Under the pieces are notes generated by a model that was given only the letters and a program-made list of their open reading frames with translations, had not been told where the DNA came from and made no database searches. A stretch of DNA of 64,000 nucleotides from Fodinibius saliphilus (GTDB lineage Bacteria > Bacteroidota > Rhodothermia > Balneolales > Balneolaceae). Below, one piece after another: positions 49,930 through 57,787 of the stretch; the first letter of the stretch is position 1, and the number at the start of each line of letters is the position of its first letter. The stretch lies in assembly GCF_005869845.1 (NCBI RefSeq), contig NZ_VAWF01000001.1:682001-746000 (forward strand). Direction: 5' to 3'. The translations under genes were made by a program, and so were the position numbers.

Positions 49930-50048
49930 TCCGAACGTGATCAAACGAAACCGGTTGCCAGTAACAGGTTATGGTTATAGGATTTATTGAGTAAAATTAA
50001 ACGAACACCTAGGTGAGGACTGTCTGCTTGACATTTTCCTTTTTAAAG
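49930..50048 (+). ncRNA. Candidate bridge-RNA region in the IS right end
   Basis: These ~120 non-coding bases follow the recombinase and are conserved almost base for base in the fragment at 47842-48036. In the IS1111 group the guide RNA that pairs with donor and target is encoded in this right-hand region. I cannot fold it here, so the call is by position and conservation only. Confidence 0.4.
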
Positions 50049-50058
50049 GGGTTAGGCA

Positions 50059-50505
50059 TTAACTATCTATTTGTGTATTGACTTTTAGTCCCTTTACATA
50101 ATAGATATTCGATGCAAAGAAGAGAGAAAAAACAAATAAAAAAGCAAAATAACCTTTTAGCCCTTCTGGTGTATTTATTATTAAAAGACCTAAAGTTGTT
50201 AAAAAGAAGGCGAAAAAATATAACGCGCAACTCCAGTAACTTAATTTTTCTGACCACTTTAGAAATTTTAATGTCAAGGGGCTCGGTTCGAATGGATGTC
50301 TATTAGCTGCTAAAAACCATTTGCCAATTTTTATAGCTATTCCTTTGCAGGCCTTTATTGCTCTCTTGCTTGACTCAAGTTGAAGGGTTTTTGTAATAAA
50401 TGATAAGACCTTGACTAATATAGCTACAGATAAAATTAATTGGATAAAAGATGAATATTCTCCTTGTAGAAGGATATAAGCAATACTCTCAAGTAATTTA
50501 TTCAT
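50059..50505 (-). CDS. Cassette 11: small membrane protein
   Basis: The 148-residue protein has hydrophobic segments at about 20-38 (SFIQLILSVAILVKVLSFI), 85-107 (LSYWSCALYFFAFFLTTLGLLII) and 115-133 (GYFAFLFVFSLFFASNIYY). No family is recognised. Its stop lies two bases from the attC core GTTAGGC at 50051, so gene and attC form a normal cassette apart from the IS. Confidence 0.6.
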   Translation of the reverse strand: MNKLLESIAYILLQGEYSSFIQLILSVAILVKVLSFITKTLQLESSKRAIKACKGIAIKIGKWFLAANRHPFEPSPLTLKFLKWSEKLSYWSCALYFFAFFLTTLGLLIINTPEGLKGYFAFLFVFSLFFASNIYYVKGLKVNTQIDS

Positions 50506-50529
50506 AATCTATTTTTGTTTGGGGTTAAT

Positions 50530-50656
50530 GCCTAACGATTGGCGCATAACCGGCGCAACAGGATCTTGATGAATTGCACGTTCTGAAAATGTTTCCCCAA
50601 AAGCAAAGGACGCAACCCTGGTATGAGTTGCGTCCGCGTTTATGCGCGGGTTAGCC
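50530..50656. repeat. attC of cassette 10
   Basis: GCCTAAC at 50530, arm GATTGGCGCATAACCGGCGC, right arm GTTGCGTCCGCGTTTATGCGC, ending GTTAGCC. The 127-base site has a loop unlike those of the two main families. Confidence 0.88.
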
Positions 50657-50661
50657 AAACT

Positions 50662-51402
50662 TTATTTGATTGTGATGGGCACTCTTTTGTTGTAAAAATA
50701 ATTTTCCCCGTCTTCACTTACGATATAACCAACCCTTAAGTTGAACTTACCTTTATTTAAATCAAATCTGACAGGTATTTTATTTAGTCTTTCATTGAGT
50801 TCGTAAAAATTATTTTTTACTAGAATTCTATTATCATCTTCATCTCTTTTTATGATAGAAAGATAAATTACATCAATTTTATTCAAATCTACTTCTTCAT
50901 GAATTATTAAGTTTATATCAAATTTAGAATTCGGCTTAATTTGCTGAGGAATGGTATTAGTGGTAAATAATCCTTCTGATGAATATTCATAGTGTGATTC
51001 CAATGAATATTGAGTCCTACTATTTGCAGGCATTGATTCAAGTAGTTTCTCTTGTAGCTCCTTACTTTTATCAATTGTACTCTCCAAATTTTTAATCGTT
51101 TGGTCATATTCTCTTTCTTTTTCCCTTAATCTCGAGTTCAAAGAGTCAATTTTACTTTGATCTATTGAGGAAAGTAGAGAGTCAGTTATCTGTAACCTTT
51201 CATCAACTTGTTGATAGATAGTATTTTCAATCGATTCTATCTTTGAGTATCCAAAAAAAGCTAATATGAATAGTATGACTGAAATAGATGTCGCTATTAT
51301 TTTTAAACTTCTTAACCAAGATTTATAGTCAACTCTTACCTCGAATAATTCATCTCTTAATTTTTCATAATCTGAGTTTTGTTCACTCGAATCCATTATC
51401 AA
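50662..51402 (-). CDS. Cassette 10: membrane-anchored coiled-coil protein
   Basis: The 246-residue protein has a cytoplasmic N-terminus, one span (IIATSISVILFILAFFGY, about residues 35-53), a long coiled coil (IDSLNSRLREKEREYDQTIK ... TIDKSKELQEKLLE, about 85-125), and an all-beta C-terminal domain ending NYFYNKRVPITIK. No family is recognised. The form is that of a surface sensor or an envelope anchor. Two in-frame ATGs (codons 1 and 3) are possible starts. Confidence 0.6.
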   Translation of the reverse strand: MIMDSSEQNSDYEKLRDELFEVRVDYKSWLRSLKIIATSISVILFILAFFGYSKIESIENTIYQQVDERLQITDSLLSSIDQSKIDSLNSRLREKEREYDQTIKNLESTIDKSKELQEKLLESMPANSRTQYSLESHYEYSSEGLFTTNTIPQQIKPNSKFDINLIIHEEVDLNKIDVIYLSIIKRDEDDNRILVKNNFYELNERLNKIPVRFDLNKGKFNLRVGYIVSEDGENYFYNKRVPITIK

Positions 51403-51423
51403 ATTTTAGATTAAGTTAAGTTT

Positions 51424-51558
51424 GGCTAACGGTTTGGCAAATAAGCGGCTTGTACTTACCGCTTAGGAGTTAGTAAATATGTATGATTTTTACTACAACC
51501 AAAATAATTTACCTACGAGCAAACAGTGTACAAGTCCGCTTAATTTGCTTTGTTAGCC
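51424..51558. repeat. attC of cassette 9 (divergent type)
   Basis: GGCTAAC at 51424, arm GGTTTGGCAAATAAGCGGCTTG, right arm CAAGTCCGCTTAATTTGCTT, ending GTTAGCC. It is a 135-base site, unrelated in sequence to the main families but with the same symmetrical arms. Confidence 0.82.
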
Positions 51559-51562
51559 ACAT

Positions 51563-52177
51563 TTAATTGCCACAAGATAAAATATCAGGAATAATACTTT
51601 CACCACCGCCAATATTAAAAACTGCTGTAATTGGACTTGAATTATAAGGTGTTATTTGGGCAACAAACCTATCATGATTTTGCATTTCTTTTAGGAAGTC
51701 GGTTACACCCCTAGGAAAGAAGGTGGCTTGTGAATCGGTGGAAAGACTCCATCGGCTAGTTTGAGACTCATCATCTCCTAACCTATATGTAACTCGGGCA
51801 TTATCTCCTAAATATTGACCCCAGTTTATATAAAAATTTATTTCAAAACTTTGACACCTAGCAACTAAAACAGGACTTCTGCCATATTCATTTGTTCCTT
51901 GGCTTGCTTCAATAACACCGACTACAGTTTTTGTATCATCAAGTGGGTTCGTTTTAGTTTGAACTTGCCAATCTCCTGCACTTTCAGATTGATTTAATCT
52001 ATCTAATAATAAACGAGCTTCTTCAGCGAGCAAGTCGTACTCACTAAGTCTTTCATCGTTTGATTCAATTTGTGAAATCTGAATAAGCTTTTGAACGTAA
52101 CTTTCAAAACTTTCGGATTGTGCTTGTACATTTGATGTAAACAAAACAATTAGTGTAGCAAGTAGAAGTTTTTTCAT
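51563..52177 (-). CDS. Cassette 9: exported VasI/TagO-like protein
   Basis: The start is set at the ATG at 52177 (MKKLLLATLIVLFTSNVQAQ) because AGGGAGG lies six bases upstream and it begins the signal peptide; the frame continues 14 codons upstream into the attC. The C-terminal half (VLVARCQSFEINFYINWGQY ... VTYRLGDDESQTSRWSLSTD) resembles the VasI/TagO proteins associated with type VI secretion. No T6SS gene is nearby, so it is a stand-alone cassette protein, periplasmic by its signal peptide. Confidence 0.68.
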   Translation of the reverse strand: MKKLLLATLIVLFTSNVQAQSESFESYVQKLIQISQIESNDERLSEYDLLAEEARLLLDRLNQSESAGDWQVQTKTNPLDDTKTVVGVIEASQGTNEYGRSPVLVARCQSFEINFYINWGQYLGDNARVTYRLGDDESQTSRWSLSTDSQATFFPRGVTDFLKEMQNHDRFVAQITPYNSSPITAVFNIGGGESIIPDILSCGN

Positions 52178-52200
52178 TTGTACCTCCCTAGGTTTAATGT

Positions 52201-52329
52201 GGCTAACGACATTGCGCATAAGCTGCAGGCGCCGGAGTGTCGAATTAATTACAAAATGAAAGGTTAACTAATAAACGGGAGCGTGGCAAGTGAGGGCGAG
52301 GCCTGTCCGAGTTAATGCGCTGGTTAGCT
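52201..52329. repeat. attC of cassette 8 (second attC family)
   Basis: GGCTAAC at 52201, then GACATTGCGCATAAGCTGCAG, a middle with TTAACTAATAAA, right arm GGCGAGGCCTGTCC ... TTAATGCGC, ending GTTAGCT. It is 129 bases. The TAA stop of its gene lies inside the right core. Confidence 0.93.
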
Positions 52330-53205
52330 GGTTGGCTTATCAATATTCTCAAATTCAAAACCTAGATCTAACAAGGGACCAAATGGAAACTTGGTTAAAG
52401 TTGCTTCCATTTTCCCATTATCATCTTCGATTTTTACTAATCCAACAGCAAAATTTATAGCCTTCTCAATTTCATTATCGAACAGGTTCATTAGTTTCAT
52501 CGCATCATCTCTTAGAATCGCCTTTTCTTTAGAACTAACCTTCTCATCAATGCCCTTTATGTAGTTTACTGCAGACTCAAAAAGTTTTAAAGGGTCAATT
52601 TCTTTAGGCTGTTCTTTTAGTTTTTTCTTTTCTATTTCCTTCCATCCGTCAAACTTATTTAATAAAACATCTCTGTCAAGATGCCAACTTATTTCTGAGT
52701 TATAAGTTTGTTCTGACTTATCTTGTAAATTTGCGGTTGCTGTCGCGGTAATCGGTTTTCCAACATGTAGAACAAAATTCCTGAGTTGATAGATAATTGA
52801 ATAATCATCTGTTTCATCATAAAAATGAGATGTTGTTTCATCAAAGTGTTCAAACATCTCTGAATTTTCTCCATAGCTTCGTTTTAACCTTGTTTCGGTA
52901 TGATCAAGAAATAATCTGAATGCCATGAGTACGTTTGCAGCATGTCTGTTTACATTAAACAAAGCATTTAATTTCTTTTCTCTGTCAAAATGTTGAGGAT
53001 TGAATTCTTTGGGCAATTCTGAAAAAGAATGTTCGAATTGGATAAAGTTAGCTTCTAAAATTGATACTAAATCAAAATCCCTGTAATAGTAATTCAATTT
53101 TGAGTGAATCCTATCAAATTCATTGAAAGTATCTCTGGAGATTTCTCTGATCAGGGTATAATCACCACCATGAATTGCAAAAGTGTAAGGTTTCCTGTTT
53201 TCCAT
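52324..53205 (-). CDS. Cassette 8: helical protein with HEPN-like RNxxxH motif
   Basis: The 293-residue protein is predicted all-helical. A helix-rich middle region (residues about 75-150) ends in LRNFVLHVGK, giving R142-N-x3-H147, the RX4-6H signature of HEPN ribonucleases. The preceding helix with NVNRHAANVLMAFRLFLDHTE is consistent with the HEPN four-helix fold. No other domain is recognised. The stop codon is inside the attC. HEPN RNases are common effectors of phage defence and toxin systems; this role is inferred from motif and context only. Confidence 0.55.
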   Translation of the reverse strand: MENRKPYTFAIHGGDYTLIREISRDTFNEFDRIHSKLNYYYRDFDLVSILEANFIQFEHSFSELPKEFNPQHFDREKKLNALFNVNRHAANVLMAFRLFLDHTETRLKRSYGENSEMFEHFDETTSHFYDETDDYSIIYQLRNFVLHVGKPITATATANLQDKSEQTYNSEISWHLDRDVLLNKFDGWKEIEKKKLKEQPKEIDPLKLFESAVNYIKGIDEKVSSKEKAILRDDAMKLMNLFDNEIEKAINFAVGLVKIEDDNGKMEATLTKFPFGPLLDLGFEFENIDKPTS

Positions 53206-53227
53206 GAATTGAATTACTTGTTAAGCC

Positions 53228-53355
53228 AGCTAACGACATTGCGCATAAGCTGCAGGCGCTAACGTGTTGAAATTATTTACAAATGAAAGGTTAACTATAA
53301 AAAGTGAGGCTGGCAAGAATAGGCGAGGCCTGTCCGCTTAATGCGCGGGTTAGGT
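53228..53355. repeat. attC of cassette 7 (second attC family)
   Basis: AGCTAAC at 53228, GACATTGCGCATAAGCTGCAG, TTAACTATAAA in the middle, GGCGAGGCCTGTCCGCTTAA, ending GTTAGGT. 128 bases. The stop of the cassette gene overlaps the core. Confidence 0.94.
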
Positions 53356-54294
53356 TCCACCGACCAGTATTTCATGAATTTGAAGATAAATATTTCCTTT
53401 TTGGGCTGCTGCTCTTCTTTTTCTTAGCAATAGTTTGATTAGGTCAATTCTTCCTTCTAAAACTGCCATTAAATCACTACCGTCCATCAAAATCATTAGG
53501 CTTCGTCCAGAAGAATGGACTTCAACTGCATCCTGTGAAAAGCCATTAATTGAGAGAAAAAGTCCTAAGGTGTTTTCAAGTTTTCGCGATAGTTTACCTG
53601 CTAAGCTATCTAAATCTTGGGCATTAACTGGATTATTTTGCCACTTACATTCAAATAGATAATCAGTGTTTTCAAATGTAAAAGCACCATCAATCTGTTC
53701 AGCTTTGATTTTAAAAGAAGCTTTGGGATCGAGATCAAAAAGCTCAAATAAATCCTTCAGGATCGTTTCTAACTGATAACCTCTTTGCTGTGGATCATCA
53801 GAAGAAAGCAATTCATAATAAACTTTTTTAAGCTCTTTAAGCTTTTCTTTGACAGCAGTGGTCTCCATCATTTTTTGATGGGCTTCTTCACGTCTTCTTT
53901 CAATTTCTTTTTCTTCCTCCAAAATATCTTCAAGACCTTTTATTTGTTCCTGGAGGGCTTTTACTGAATCTTCAGCTCTTTCAATTTTTTCTTCACCATC
54001 TTCGATACGTGCCAAATGACTAAAGTCTTTAACTTTGGCTACATCAGTCATCAACTTCAAAAGCTTTCTTTGATATACATCTTCGTTTCGAGCAAGAAAG
54101 TCAACAAGGTTACCTACCACATTTCTTTTATAATCATCCCAATTAAGTTTAGCAATTAATTGAGAATCTTGGAGGCTGTGAGATAAGAAACTTCTTAAAT
54201 CAGACTTAAACCAGTAAATGTAAGTTAACGCCTCTTTTAAAGCATGAAGAGCAGCAGGTGAAATTTGTTTTGTATGATCTCTATTCTTGGTCAT
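53350..54294 (-). CDS. Cassette 7: coiled-coil Mrr-like restriction endonuclease (PD-(D/E)xK)
   Basis: The 314-residue protein starts with a helical N-terminal region (residues 12-95, PAALHALKEALTYIYWFKSDL), then a coiled coil at about 100-165 (EKIERAEDSVKALQEQIKGL), then a nuclease core: E176 in GYQLETILKDLF, D202 in EQIDGAF, and E215-x-K217 in YLFECKW. That is the PD-(D/E)xK order of Mrr-type enzymes. It likely cleaves DNA under control of the N-terminal region. No methyltransferase is in the cassette, so self-protection must work otherwise. Confidence 0.82.
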   Translation of the reverse strand: MTKNRDHTKQISPAALHALKEALTYIYWFKSDLRSFLSHSLQDSQLIAKLNWDDYKRNVVGNLVDFLARNEDVYQRKLLKLMTDVAKVKDFSHLARIEDGEEKIERAEDSVKALQEQIKGLEDILEEEKEIERRREEAHQKMMETTAVKEKLKELKKVYYELLSSDDPQQRGYQLETILKDLFELFDLDPKASFKIKAEQIDGAFTFENTDYLFECKWQNNPVNAQDLDSLAGKLSRKLENTLGLFLSINGFSQDAVEVHSSGRSLMILMDGSDLMAVLEGRIDLIKLLLRKRRAAAQKGNIYLQIHEILVGGT

Positions 54295-54317
54295 AAATTG
54301 ATGAAGTTTTTAGGTGG

Positions 54318-54478
54318 ACCTAACGACATTGCGCATAACCTGCGCACGGATTGATGTTGAATTAGCAACTAACGAAAGAAGAGTCTTAAAACCAAGAGCG
54401 GCAGGGGCATGCTCACCAAAGCTTTGGGTTTGAAGCGTAGGAGAGCGAGGTGCGTCCGCGTTAATGCGCGGGTTAGGC
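54318..54478. repeat. attC of cassette 6 (first attC family, with a 33-base loop expansion)
   Basis: ACCTAAC at 54318, GACATTGCGCATAACCTGCGC, ACGGATTGATGTTGAATTAG, right arm GCGAGGTGCGTCCGCGTTAA, ending GTTAGGC. It is 161 bases, about 33 longer than the sister site at 58677 because of extra sequence in the apical loop. Confidence 0.93.
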
Positions 54479-54510
54479 AAACTGCAACAATAGAATTAGG
54501 GCAGCGAATT

Positions 54511-54537
54511 AAAAAGGCTCCCCAAAAAGAGAAGCCT
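54511..54537 (-). terminator. Rho-independent terminator, minus strand, within cassette 6
   Basis: The minus strand reads AAGGCTTCTC, a TTTTT loop, GGGGAGCCTT and then a T tract. Internal terminators are unusual in cassettes, where transcription normally proceeds through attC. Confidence 0.7.
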
Positions 54538-54565
54538 TGAATTGAAATAATTTTGAGGAGGATGG

Positions 54566-54778
54566 TTAATCCTTTTTAAACTCAATACCCGAATTTGGGT
54601 ATTTCTTTTTTAGTTGATCAGCTACTTGTTGTCTAATTTTATTCACTTCACTCTGGCTTGGACCATTTATTGTCGGATTAGTTTGGAAAATACGATCTAA
54701 AATACTTTCCAAAACCCCGATTCGAAATTCATTCTCAAGTATCTGGTTTGAGTCTACTTCTCCAAATTTTACTCCCAT
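54566..54778 (-). CDS. Cassette 6, second gene: small helical protein
   Basis: The 70-residue protein is MGVKFGEVDSNQILENEFRI ... VADQLKKKYPNSGIEFKKD. Predicted as two or three helices with a charged C-terminus; no family is known. It follows the zinc-ribbon gene by 79 bases and has its own terminator and probably its own ribosome site (the sequence upstream has AAGATTACATTATGGG). It may work with the zinc-ribbon protein. Confidence 0.5.
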   Translation of the reverse strand: MGVKFGEVDSNQILENEFRIGVLESILDRIFQTNPTINGPSQSEVNKIRQQVADQLKKKYPNSGIEFKKD

Positions 54779-54857
54779 AATGTAATCTTCTTGATTTGTT
54801 AAAATTAATAAAGGCTATTTAAATAGTCCGTAATAGTTAAAAAGTCAACATTTTATT

Positions 54858-55091
54858 TTAATACATACTTAAAAAATTATACTCACTGCAATGGGGACAA
54901 GGAATCCGAACTATAAAGCCAAGTTTTTCTGTCTTTTCTGCATCAATCTGGTCTATGAATTCCTGATCAAAACTTGGATTATTATTTTGCTTTGATTGCG
55001 ACTCTTCTGAGTTATCATCTGATGCAATTTTTAAAATATCTCTTCCAATTTTCTCTCGACATTTTTTACAATAAATAGTCTTTTCAAACAT
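54858..55091 (-). CDS. Cassette 6, first gene: small zinc-ribbon protein
   Basis: The 77-residue protein has two CxxC pairs, CKKCREK near the start and CPHCSEY near the end, separated by an acidic/Ser/Gln-rich stretch (SDDNSEESQSKQNNNPS). This is a zinc ribbon with an inserted flexible loop. It could bind nucleic acid or a partner protein. No further function can be read. It is the 5' gene of a two-gene cassette. Confidence 0.6.
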   Translation of the reverse strand: MFEKTIYCKKCREKIGRDILKIASDDNSEESQSKQNNNPSFDQEFIDQIDAEKTEKLGFIVRIPCPHCSEYNFLSMY

Positions 55092-55117
55092 AAATTAGGG
55101 TATTTGGTTTTAAGTTT

Positions 55118-55247
55118 GCCTAACGACATTGCGCATAACCGGCAGGCGCTAAGATGTCGAATTGGTTTTAAAACAAAAGATTAACTAATAAATGGAAGGG
55201 AGGCAAGGAGATGGCGAGGCCTGTCCGCGTTAATGCGCGGGTTAGTT
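55118..55247. repeat. attC of cassette 5 (second attC family)
   Basis: GCCTAAC at 55118, GACATTGCGCATAACCGGCAG, middle with TTAACTAATAAA, right arm GGCGAGGCCTGTCCGCGTTAA, ending GTTAGTT. 130 bases. Confidence 0.93.
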
Positions 55248-55269
55248 GCACGGGTATTTATTTATAATT

Positions 55270-56589
55270 CTAATAAACTTTGACCATTAATTCTTCTAAC
55301 CATTTCAAAATAGAATCCTTTGATGATGCAAAACTCTCTAAATCTTGACGAGTTATTAATGCGATATGGTAGTCTTCTTTTGAAGACCGTTTTAATTCAG
55401 TTACCACTTCCCTTGAAAAGCCATTGAAACCAACAAAAATCCCAATTTTAACCAGTTTTGAATGATTTCGTAATTTACCTTCAAAATCTCTTAATTCCGC
55501 TGTACCAACTTTTTCCTTCCAGTTTTTACATTCTATAAAAATTAAGGGACTAGAAAATGCATTCCAGAAGGGTTTGTTAAGGTCATTTTTCACTAATAAA
55601 TCTATTTCTTCATCACCATTCGAATATTTTTTATCAATTACATCTAGGCCCGAAATATTCGAGAAAATTATGTCAGTTATATCTTCTAATGCTTTACCTT
55701 TTAAATAATTTGAACCTGAAGGAATGTTGTCAATTCTATCCAGTTCTTCAGTGATCTTATTCTTTAAAACTAACTTTTTTAGATTTTCTTCTTCATTAAT
55801 TATCGACTCAAAAAACTTATTGAAGATATTGACCTTTTTTATCAAGTGATTTGCTGATTTTTCTTGGAAATTCTTTATCTCTTCTGGTTCTTCATATAAA
55901 TCAGCAAGGTCTAAAATGACTGGCTCTTCCTTTGGATGAGATTCAAGAAGAAATCGAAAATATATTATTGATATAATTTCTTGGTAATCCCTTTCTATAT
56001 CATATTCAAACAAGTTTGAAATTATGAAAATCCAAGGAGGGTATTTTAAAGTTCTACCAAAAAGAAATTGATGAAGATCATGTTGGACATAAATAGAACC
56101 ACTATTTGTACTGCTTGGTTGGATTGAATAACTGTTCCCGTCTTTACTTTGAACCGTAGATTCTTCTCCATGTTTTGAAGCCTTCAATAAAGGAAGTATA
56201 AAATTAATGTAATCCTGAAGTTCCTCCGAACGTGATAATCTTGGGAATTTTTCTAAGTGATCTGAAATTTTTTTCTCAACATCTCCATTTTCGCGGTGAT
56301 CTTCTAAATCATATTTCAATGAAAACAAATAGTCTTCCCTTAGTTCTTCATAAATACTTTTGTAGAAGGTTTCAATTAATTCCCAATCAAAGCCCCATTG
56401 ATCTAACTTATTTAAAGCTTGCTCACATGTAGTTTTATATCCAAAGTATAGTAACTCTTCTTCCTCATCTATCACTTCCGAATCTTCAAAATAATCGTCT
56501 TTGCCAAACAAAAATGAAACATGCGGTGGGAGATAATATTTCCAGGATAGTTCTTCATCTCCTATATGTAGGTTTGAATAATGACCCAT
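55270..56589 (-). CDS. Cassette 5: HEPN/Toprim-associated N-terminal domain fused to Mrr-like nuclease
   Basis: The 439-residue protein starts MGHYSNLHIGDEELSWKYYL, the pattern of the 'HEPN/Toprim N-terminal domain' found in predicted defence proteins. The C-terminal nuclease has E302 in KGKALEDIT, D330 in GDEEIDLLV and E353-C-K355 in FIECKNW, a PD-(D/E)xK restriction endonuclease core. The central ~190 residues are helical and unassigned. The architecture suggests an antiviral DNA nuclease. The cassette carries only this gene. The family call is by motif; no database search was run. Confidence 0.78.
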   Translation of the reverse strand: MGHYSNLHIGDEELSWKYYLPPHVSFLFGKDDYFEDSEVIDEEEELLYFGYKTTCEQALNKLDQWGFDWELIETFYKSIYEELREDYLFSLKYDLEDHRENGDVEKKISDHLEKFPRLSRSEELQDYINFILPLLKASKHGEESTVQSKDGNSYSIQPSSTNSGSIYVQHDLHQFLFGRTLKYPPWIFIISNLFEYDIERDYQEIISIIYFRFLLESHPKEEPVILDLADLYEEPEEIKNFQEKSANHLIKKVNIFNKFFESIINEEENLKKLVLKNKITEELDRIDNIPSGSNYLKGKALEDITDIIFSNISGLDVIDKKYSNGDEEIDLLVKNDLNKPFWNAFSSPLIFIECKNWKEKVGTAELRDFEGKLRNHSKLVKIGIFVGFNGFSREVVTELKRSSKEDYHIALITRQDLESFASSKDSILKWLEELMVKVY

Positions 56590-56634
56590 TCTTTTTTTTA
56601 AACTGTTTTGAATTTAGAGTGAATTTGGGAGTGC

Positions 56635-56724
56635 AACTAACGACCCTGCGTTTAAGCGGCGAGCCGAGTTGTTAAAATTAAGATTCCGAACCCTAAACGA
56701 GTCCGCTTGAAACGCTTGTTAGCC
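56635..56724. repeat. attC of cassette 4 (short, divergent type)
   Basis: AACTAAC at 56635, arm GACCCTGCGTTTAAGCGGCG, right arm GAGTCCGCTTGAAACGCTT, ending GTTAGCC. At 90 bases it is the shortest in the array. Confidence 0.85.
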
Positions 56725-56734
56725 ATTTGATAGT

Positions 56735-57763
56735 TTAGTAATCACCAACTAAAGGTGGTAATTTGTGAAACCAAACTGCATTAAATACATGAACACAATT
56801 CTTTTGTAGCCATGTATCCCATTCGTCAGGATTACGAGTTATTATTCTGTTATTTGACTCGTTTTCACAAAGTTTAAGTAGAATTTTATCTAATACATCG
56901 ATTATTATTTCAAGGTCATCGGCAAATATTTCAGCAAAATCCCACCATTTTGTATGACTTGGATGTGCGCCAAAATGATTTCTAAGGGTTTCAAGGTCTT
57001 CTAAATAAGCAATTAAATCTGGGCTTATACTTAGCGATTCTATTTTGCTTAATCTATTTCCAGATACTTGATCTAATCTATTTTGACAATACTCACTGAT
57101 CACACTTATACAAGCAACAAATGCAGTTACTGACTCTTCAAAATCATCTTGCTCAAATAGTTTTATACCTTTCCAATAATTATAAATGGTCCTATGGATT
57201 AGCGGGTCTAAGCAATTAAGTATTGATATCCAATTTTTGAATTCTTCTTTGAGTTCAAAGTTAGGATCAATATTCACTTTCTTGTATTCAGGAAGTTTTA
57301 TGTCGTCAATGTTAAAATATTCTAGGTGTGAGGCATAAATTCCTTTGAAACGAAAATCACAAGCCCTTTTATAGGTTAAGGCAATAGCGCCTGTTATGTT
57401 TAAAGCTCTTGATCTTGCAATAAATTGTTCTGCGAAATGAAGAAAAAATTTAACTATGTCCTGAACATCTTCATCTTTTATAAACCTCCAGCCTCTTTTC
57501 CAGGATGGGGTAATAGTCCCAACAATTAATTCTTCATTAGTATTTTGATAAAGTATTTCACCTGAAGAACTGTATTCTAAACTTAAATATTCAGAATTAC
57601 TGAGTGGTCTTAATACAATATACTTTTCAGTATTTCTTGTTCGAAGCTCTTCCCAAAATTTATTGTCAATTACATCTTTTAGTTTGTCAACTTTACCCTT
57701 TGGAAGATGGTAATCCTCAATTGCCCATCTTATAAAATCATTTTTAAATTGTTTTATACTCAA
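56735..57763 (-). CDS. Cassette 4, second gene: HEPN-like protein with RNHFGAH motif
   Basis: The 342-residue protein has an N-terminal half of mixed alpha/beta (to about 165), then a helical C-terminal domain ending with LEDLETLRNHFGAHP, in which R261-N-x4-H267 is the HEPN RNase signature and the preceding helices (DDFEESVTAFVACISVISEY) fit the fold. It starts 24 bases after the cyclase-like gene and shares its cassette. A nucleotide-activated RNase partner of a cyclase is one reading; that link is inference. Confidence 0.6.
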   Translation of the reverse strand: MSIKQFKNDFIRWAIEDYHLPKGKVDKLKDVIDNKFWEELRTRNTEKYIVLRPLSNSEYLSLEYSSSGEILYQNTNEELIVGTITPSWKRGWRFIKDEDVQDIVKFFLHFAEQFIARSRALNITGAIALTYKRACDFRFKGIYASHLEYFNIDDIKLPEYKKVNIDPNFELKEEFKNWISILNCLDPLIHRTIYNYWKGIKLFEQDDFEESVTAFVACISVISEYCQNRLDQVSGNRLSKIESLSISPDLIAYLEDLETLRNHFGAHPSHTKWWDFAEIFADDLEIIIDVLDKILLKLCENESNNRIITRNPDEWDTWLQKNCVHVFNAVWFHKLPPLVGDY

Positions 57764-57787
57764 TTTGTAATGGGATTTATAGACTAT

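Larger units (their letters stand above)
48782..50048 (+). mobile_element. IS110-family (IS1111-group) insertion sequence inserted in an attC
   Basis: The element is about 1.27 kb with one recombinase gene. The ends carry subterminal inverted repeats: left CTTTCCAAAAAGGAAGTCCTCAC, right (reverse complement) CTTTAAAAAGGAAAATGTC ... GTCCTCAC, as in the IS1111 group. No target duplication is evident. It is richer in G+C than the cassettes around it. It lies in the opposite orientation to the cassette genes. Confidence 0.92.
48663..50057. repeat. attC of cassette 11, split by an IS110-type element
   Basis: The left part, from CTATAAC at 48663 through GGCGAGGCGTGTCC and TTAATGCGC at 48781, is the first-family attC. 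The right part GGGTTAGGC resumes at 50049. Joining them restores TTAATGCGC-GGGTTAGGC exactly as in the uninterrupted sites at 54318 and 58677. Confidence 0.9.
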
